From the NCBI GenBank assembly GCA_028335825.1, contig JAIOKI010000011.1:126501-190500 (forward strand): a stretch of 64,000 nt of DNA. Reading direction: 5' to 3'. The position numbers and the translations under genes are program-made. Below are positions 58,373-64,000 of this stretch, one piece after another. This stretch comes from Nosema muscidifuracis (taxonomy: Eukaryota > Microsporidia > Nosematidae). The stretch's first letter is position 1. Every line of letters begins with the position of its first letter. A model generated the notes under the pieces. That model saw nothing but the letters and a program-made list of their open reading frames with translations. It did no database searches and had not been told where the DNA came from.

Positions 58373-61300
58373 TTTTAAGACGAATTTTATGTAAATAATA
58401 TAATTAAAATGTATATTAGATAATATTTTTTGTTCACCAGTCTTTTCTTAATTTATTCTGAAAAATAAAATATATCATATTTTATGAAATCTTCATAAAA
58501 CATCACGTATTTAAATTTAACTATGATATTGAGAAGTAAAATATAATTTATACTAAAGTCATCAGTATATTTTCATAATATTGTAATAAGATAAATAATA
58601 GAACTAGATATTCACTTATAGAAAAAGGAAAGAAAATTGTTTATCTAGGTTTATCTTTATTTTTCTATACGTAAAACTAAAATGTCTTTATTTACTTATT
58701 TAAGTCATCATTTATAACTAAAAACTTAAATAATTTTACTAATTTTGACTCTTAGTACTTAATTAAAGCTACCTTGATTTATTTATCAAAATGTTCAATT
58801 ATTTTATATATTTTTTACAAACTATATTTAATTTAATCACTTTGATTGAAAATATTATAATGATACCTATGTAATCCAATCAATGCGAAATTTAAAAATA
58901 AATTATCACTATTAATAGATAAGCTTAATATCATATTCTTTTTAATGATGCTTAGTATTAAAATTATATTGATCAATATAATTTCTTACGTCCAGCTTAG
59001 CTATTTAACTAAATTTGTTCCTTTTACTTTGATCATATTTCTTTACTTTCTATATGATTTTTTAAAATCAAGACATGCACAATACATTTGTGTCGTAGTC
59101 AAAAAGCATGACAAATAATTAATGATATATTCTGAGTCATTTGCTATTTAAAATCTTTTTAGTATAAAAATTATGATATATTTTACTTAAAAAAAGATAA
59201 CTGATAAAACTTATTAACAATATTTCTTATAATTAGTCTTTCAACTTTTTTTCCATCTTACACTTCGTCTCTTCTCCATATATTACAATTTATAATCACT
59301 GATCTTAGCATTCACCGAGGTCTTTAGATTGAAAAATAAACAACTTTAATAATTTATCTAAGTACGATTTAACAAACTTATATAGATTTTAATTATGCTA
59401 CACTCCATTCTTAGGTTTATTATTTGTTCTAATTTATTATCTGTTCTTATATTGTAAATTGTTAAGGACTAAGACCTATACATAATGATCTTTTTATAGA
59501 TCTACTATAGGAGACACTAAAATTTATAGTAGTAGGACTATTAAAATTATACCAAACTTCTAGTTTGCAAAGAAAGTAAAATTAATAGTTATGGAAAAAA
59601 CATCATTTAAGTTTATCAGTGAGAACTGAAATTTAAACTAATGAATATAGACTAAATATTATAGGAATTTTTAATAATCGAGAAAACATTTAGACCAAAA
59701 AATATAAATTAAATATTTATTTAATTAGACCTGCTAGTTATTTTAAGTTAATAAATTGACATATTTCATTTAAGCAATTATAAAGAAAATCAAATACTCA
59801 TGCTTCTTCAATCATATGATACTTTTCATCATTTATAGCGTATTCCTACTTATAAAAGTCACATATAAGACATCTTATCGAATTCAATTAGCTAGTTAAA
59901 GTATTGACTTTTTCTTATTAAAACCTTTAGTTAATTTTACTTTTTTCTACTACATTGCAATCTAACAGGTCTATTTAATACTATCATTCCAAACAATCTA
60001 CCATACTCAACATCCACCTATTGAACTACCTGCTAATTCGATCATCTTTTTCATCACGGATTTCAAACTGTTTAACAGTATATTGACCTTACACAGATTT
60101 TACTTAACTGAGTCCACTTATTAAAGACATAAGTATCAGTCAAGTTGCATCCACGAATCTTTCCTCTACATCTTGTATCACAGATCTATCTATTTATTAT
60201 AAGAAATTGAACAAGATGTGATTTATAATTCGGGACCACAATCTTATCACATTATTCTTTATATAAGATTGCAACATACACCTGTTCTTACTTCTGTATG
60301 CGCCAATCCATGTAAGCATGCAGGTAGTTCCTAATGTCTATATCTTCTTAATCAAAAGAATTATTGAAATAGACATAGGGGTAGGGGTGAAATCGCTTAT
60401 ATAGTTTTTGAAGATACTTTGTTTGTTTTATACAACAAATTAAAAATTAAATATTTCTAAGAAATATTGATCTTAGCATATAACATATTATATTTGCTAA
60501 TATTAATATTTTAGTCATACATTGTCTTATTAATTATACTGGTAAGATTATAGTTGTTATTAATCTACCAGTGATATTTTGTTAAATTTCAGGTTTTCTC
60601 CTCTCAATGAAGGAATTTAAAATAAAAATTGAAATTCTGAAAATACAGAAGGAAGATAAAATGATTCTTTTTACTTAAATAGTTAATATATGATTTCATA
60701 GTATAAAAATCTTATTAAATAAGTGTTTTTAATTATATATAGTCAGTTTATTCTGGAATTCACTTAACACTCGAATTGATTGGTTATTTAATTATCTTGT
60801 ATTTATCGATATTATCTACATAATTAGGATTCTTTTACGATCTGCCATGATCAAAATTTTTAAAATCATCTTGAACACTTTGAATTCTACACAAGACTGA
60901 ATTAGGTTGTCTAATTTAATATTCACTCTACACTACTTGTGTAACTTTGTTGCTACGCCTTCTTATATCATCACATACGAGAAAAATCTTGTATTGTATT
61001 TATATAGAAAACAAGTATGATTAACAAGTAAATTATACTTGTAGTTTTAAGTTCTCTAAGAAGGATTTCAACTCTTATTAGGTTAGAAATTCTTTATCCT
61101 ATCTAGTACAAATATATCAGTCTCTTGTATTTTATTTCACTCTCTTTGTAATTATATGTCTAATCTATCAATAGATATGCATCCCAGCACTGAATGGTTA
61201 CTATCTTCTTTATATTTCTCATTGTGTCTTCTCATATGATAATATTCTATCACATTTAAATTCATGTAGTTTAAGTATCAATTAAATATAAAATCTTGTT

Positions 61301-61658
61301 TTTTTTAATTAATATAGTTATTTTTCATCTATAAAGCTAAAAAGTTTGAAATTCAACATTTATTTTTTTAACTCCCAATAATAAAAGCAAATTTCTGTTC
61401 CGAGATTAGAAAAGCTTTGATATTTTTTTTAAATATCATGTTTTATTCTTTTTCAATAAATAAATTGCTAATAAAATCATTTAAGTAAAATAACCAAGTA
61501 AACTATTGTAAAAAACTCATTTTTTCGTTATTTTATTTTTATATAGAATTGTTAACACTTCAGTGTAACAAACTATCTAACCAATACTAAAAATAAAATC
61601 AGAAAAATTAACCAATCAGAATTTAACGGTATAAAAAAATTGAATAATTTTTTTTAAT
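58373..61658. other. 3.3-kb gene-free region with decayed minus-strand sequence
   Basis: There is no intact gene. From about 59.2 to 61.2 kb the DNA is less AT-rich than ordinary spacers and shows short coding-like stretches on the minus strand, heavily broken. It includes probable diverged copies of the dispersed family near 59995-60065 and 60835-60990. One site at 60165-60389 stands out and is listed separately. Unassigned fossil material; whether it is a mobile element or a lost gene family cannot be told. Confidence 0.4.
60165..60389 (-). other. Strong orphan start box followed by serial hairpins
   Basis: On the minus strand CACCCCTACCCCT abuts an ATG (60376), the strongest CCC signal outside a gene. 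No long frame follows, only MSISIILLI-like hydrophobic codons and then broken sequence. The next 210 bases can form four separate stems: 60168-60219 (9 bp), 60239-60271 (9 bp), 60294-60323 (8 bp with one G-U), and 60330-60379 (11 bp with a bulge). It is either a decayed secreted-protein gene or a structured RNA. Confidence 0.4.
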
Positions 61659-62567
61659 ATGTTAGATAAAATACGTGGGTTACCAAATCTAGGAAACACT
61701 TGTTACTTAAATTCAGTCATACAAATATTATTGAATATACGTTGTCTAAGAGAATATCTTCTTACTATTAATATATGTAATAAAAAATATTGTTTGGTAT
61801 GTGAACTAAGAAGATTATTAGAATGGTATCTTGGTAAAAATACAAATGATATTACTAAATTTATTACTTGTCTAATGATTAATAATAAAGAATACAGAAA
61901 TAATGATCAGCATGATTCATATCTTTTATTCTTATATATAATTAATATAAAGATAGATAATCATTTTAAACTCAACTTTTCTAAATTTTTTATAATAGAT
62001 TGTACTAGTACTTTACAGTGTATGACATGTGATAAGAAATCAAAAATATTAGAAAGAATGAATTCCTTGTCAGTTGAATATACAAATACCTTACAAGAAA
62101 GTATACAAAAATATTTTGATCAGGAAATTTTATCAGATAAGATTATGTGTACTAATTGTAAAACGGTATCTTATTTTAAGAAATATCTTAGTATAAAGAA
62201 ATCAAGTATTATATTTTCAATACATATTAAGAGATTTAAATTAGATTTTAATAAATTAAAAAAGATTAATGAAGATATAGAAATACCTGATATACTTGAT
62301 TTAAATAGAAAAACTTATAAAATATTTGGATTTATTGTACATAAAGGGAATATTAATAATGGTCATTATAAAACATTTTTAATTAAAAATGAAGAATGGT
62401 ATATGTTTGATGATACATTAGTGAAATCAGTAGATATTAAAAGTTATATAAAACAAGCATATGTAATATTTTATCAAAAGAGTGGGCCCAACCGGGGATC
62501 GAACCCGGGACCTTCTGCACCCAAAGCAGACGCCATACCACTAGACTATCAGGCCATATTCAGGTAA
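61659..62567 (+). CDS. Ubiquitin-specific protease (USP/UBP) whose end overlaps tRNA-Pro
   Basis: A 302-residue C19 cysteine protease that removes ubiquitin. The Cys box is GLPNLGNTCYLNSVIQ (C15) and the His box is NNGHYKTFLI...WYMFDD (H236). A zinc site CxxC...CxxC is at C121, C124, C164 and C167, and RFKLDF follows. This is the smallest form of the catalytic domain, with no extra domains. The domain ends at AYVIFYQK (274). The frame then continues for 28 residues through DNA that encodes tRNA-Pro on the other strand, stopping 12 bases beyond it. There is no ACCC box; TTTAACGGTATAAAAAA lies upstream. A shorter natural end is not possible without a stop. Confidence 0.88.
   Translation: MLDKIRGLPNLGNTCYLNSVIQILLNIRCLREYLLTINICNKKYCLVCELRRLLEWYLGKNTNDITKFITCLMINNKEYRNNDQHDSYLLFLYIINIKIDNHFKLNFSKFFIIDCTSTLQCMTCDKKSKILERMNSLSVEYTNTLQESIQKYFDQEILSDKIMCTNCKTVSYFKKYLSIKKSSIIFSIHIKRFKLDFNKLKKINEDIEIPDILDLNRKTYKIFGFIVHKGNINNGHYKTFLIKNEEWYMFDDTLVKSVDIKSYIKQAYVIFYQKSGPNRGSNPGPSAPKADAIPLDYQAIFR
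62484..62555 (-). tRNA. tRNA-Pro (anticodon UGG)
   Basis: A 72-base cloverleaf on the minus strand. The acceptor GGCCTGA pairs with TTGGGCC. The anticodon stem is TCTGC/GCAGA with loop TTTGGGT and anticodon TGG. The T arm is CCGGG TTCGATC CCCGG, and the discriminator is C. No intron is present. It lies wholly inside the 3' end of the USP reading frame on the opposite strand. Confidence 0.95.
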
Positions 62568-62945
62568 TTTAATATATATTAAATTAGGAAGTATTTAAAA
62601 AAGAGATTGAAGTAATTAAATAATACTTTTTAAGTCTTATATAAATTATCTTTATACATAATTTAATAATAAAAAAATCAGAAGTAATTTATTAAATATA
62701 TTATTAGTAATAATAATTTATTTCTTCACTTTAATTAATATTTTTATACTTCATTTTTCTTTTGATAATATTTTCATAAGTCACTCTCTTTTGATAATAT
62801 TTTTTTAAAATTGCTTTTTATACTTCATTTCTATACTTTAATTTATATTTTCATACTTCATTTCTCCACTTTAATTTATATTTTTATAAGTCACTCTCTT
62901 TTTCTAATATTTTTTTATACTTGCTTTTTTATAATTCAAATCTCT
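62568..62945. repeat. Spacer with repeated TACTTCATTT/TTTTAATTTATATTTT units
   Basis: From about 62720 to 62940, units of 30-45 bp built from TTTTTATACTTCATTTCT and ATAAGTCACTCTCTTTT recur. They happen to be open in the frame of the next gene and would give a false hydrophobic N-terminus. Confidence 0.7.
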
Positions 62946-62954
62946 TTTTTACCC
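62946..62954 (+). promoter_or_regulatory. ACCC box that fixes the start at 62955
   Basis: TTTTTACCC abuts ATG. The frame is open upstream to 62811, but that part is repeat-derived, so translation should begin here. Confidence 0.8.
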
Positions 62955-63761
62955 ATGTCAGATAATTTAGACGAAATAGAGAAAAACTTAAAAACCTTAT
63001 TTGAGTACAAAAAATCAATAAAAAAAATGAAGAAAGTAATTACTGATCTAGAGATCTATAAATCAGAATTAGACATAATAAATCATAAGATAAATGATAT
63101 TAACGATATATTAAGAAGTTTTGATATAATAGATTATTTGTATACAAAGATATATAATAATTCAATAAGTGATCTCAAGTTTGTTAATAGACTTATACAA
63201 CTAGTAAAAGAATGTAAGAATGATTTTTTAGATAACGAGGAGTACATGATAAAATCTAAAGAAATACATGATTTTTTGATAACTGAAGGTATTCATTTTA
63301 TTGTAAATATTCTTGATAAAAATATTGATATTTTGTATATGAACAATGATTTTGTTATATTTACTAATCTTATGGAGAGTGATATGAAAATTAAACAGAT
63401 GATATTATGGCATAGAAGTAAAGAGTGTCATAAAAAGATTTCTTGGTACAAAGGTGATCTTCATATATTTTATAGGATGATGATTAAGCAAGAATGTTTT
63501 GTTTATTCTAAATTATTTTATAATGATTTTGTTAATGTTTTACAGAATCTTAAGTCTTCCAAATTTTCAATCTTTGAAAGATTTATTAATTCAGTTTTAA
63601 TTAATTATTTTCAGTATGAAGTTGAAGAAGTTTCTGTAGATGATTGGTCAGTAGATATAAATGAATTTTATAAGTCAGTAGATATACAAGATAAATTGTA
63701 TAATATTTTATTAATTAAGTGTTATAAAGAATATAATGATGATAGAGTAATAGATTTGTAA
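62955..63761 (+). CDS. Coiled-coil/helical orphan protein (268 residues)
   Basis: A 268-residue soluble protein: an N-terminal coiled coil (about 1-55, SDNLDEIEKNLKTLFEYKKS start) followed by a long helical region with scattered tryptophans. It has no signal peptide once the correct start is used. The upstream extension to 62811 would add 48 hydrophobic residues, but these come from tandem repeats. The layout, a coil followed by a helical rod, recalls subunits of vesicle-tethering complexes (COG, exocyst, Dsl1). This is a shape impression only; no motif proves it. Confidence 0.75.
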   Translation: MSDNLDEIEKNLKTLFEYKKSIKKMKKVITDLEIYKSELDIINHKINDINDILRSFDIIDYLYTKIYNNSISDLKFVNRLIQLVKECKNDFLDNEEYMIKSKEIHDFLITEGIHFIVNILDKNIDILYMNNDFVIFTNLMESDMKIKQMILWHRSKECHKKISWYKGDLHIFYRMMIKQECFVYSKLFYNDFVNVLQNLKSSKFSIFERFINSVLINYFQYEVEEVSVDDWSVDINEFYKSVDIQDKLYNILLIKCYKEYNDDRVIDL

Positions 63762-64000
63762 TTTATATTTTTATTAAAAAATTATTCTTATAAATAGTTA
63801 ATTAAAATGAAAATATAGAAGTTTATTAAATAAAAGGGTATTAATTATAAGTTTTTAATAAAAGGGTATTAATTATAAGTTTTTAATAAAAGGCTATTAA
63901 TAAGTAAAAAAATAGTTATAAGACTATTAATAAGTAGAAAAATAATTATAAGTTTTTAATTAGAGCTTAATTAAAAGTTTTTAATTTAGAAGAGAAAAAA
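63762..64000. repeat. Tandem TTATAAGTTTTTAATAAAAG repeats at the window end
   Basis: Four to five copies of a unit of about 29 bp (GGTATTAATTATAAGTTTTT) at 63835-63975. No gene is seen before the window ends. Confidence 0.75.

Noticed and set aside
62811-62954. Hydrophobic N-terminal extension of the last gene
   Set aside because: It is encoded by tandem repeats and bypasses the ACCC box next to the ATG at 62955.

Overview
The window reads as nuclear DNA of a microsporidian (an intracellular parasite related to fungi). It is very AT-rich. The genes are intronless and short for their families. A short signal, usually sense-strand ACCC or ACCCTT, sits directly before most start codons. It carries eukaryotic core genes (PRP8, MCM2, RAD3, NOP58, eIF2-beta, eIF6, eL22, Elongator), two 5S rRNA genes and two tRNA genes. 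No genus can be assigned from the sequence alone.

Left and middle part (1-45.4 kb) is a housekeeping block. From left to right: the end of an RRM protein; a probable tubulin cofactor D; eIF2-beta; the helicase Rad3/XPD; the V-ATPase c'' proteolipid; tRNA-Ile; Kish (Ksh1); a coiled-coil protein; an Lso2-like ribosome hibernation factor overlapping a 65-residue gene; an APC/C-like TPR protein; an RFWD3-like RING protein; two thymidine kinases with the decayed remains of a third between them; 5S rRNA; transketolase; Nop58; Elp4; Mcm2; orphans; Ste24; Imp4; a probable Tfb1; eL22; 6-phosphogluconolactonase; a p24 protein; eIF6; and an unusually short Prp8 sharing a 38-bp divergent promoter with an orphan gene. 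Themes are transcription and repair (Rad3, Tfb1), ribosome assembly and dormancy (Nop58, Imp4, eIF6, Lso2), the pentose phosphate pathway, and nucleotide salvage.

Right part (45.6-61.6 kb) is gene-poor. It holds small orphan genes, most with signal peptides or membrane segments, including a tandem pair of secreted paralogues that looks like a new family. Between them lie long spacers with a second 5S gene and scattered, decayed minus-strand repeats. The end carries a ubiquitin-specific protease whose reading frame runs through an antisense tRNA-Pro, and a coiled-coil orphan.

Many spacers contain their own unrelated minisatellite. In three places the repeats are copies of the neighbouring gene's last codons, stop codon included. 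Family calls were made by eye and from memory of family motifs; no database search was run.
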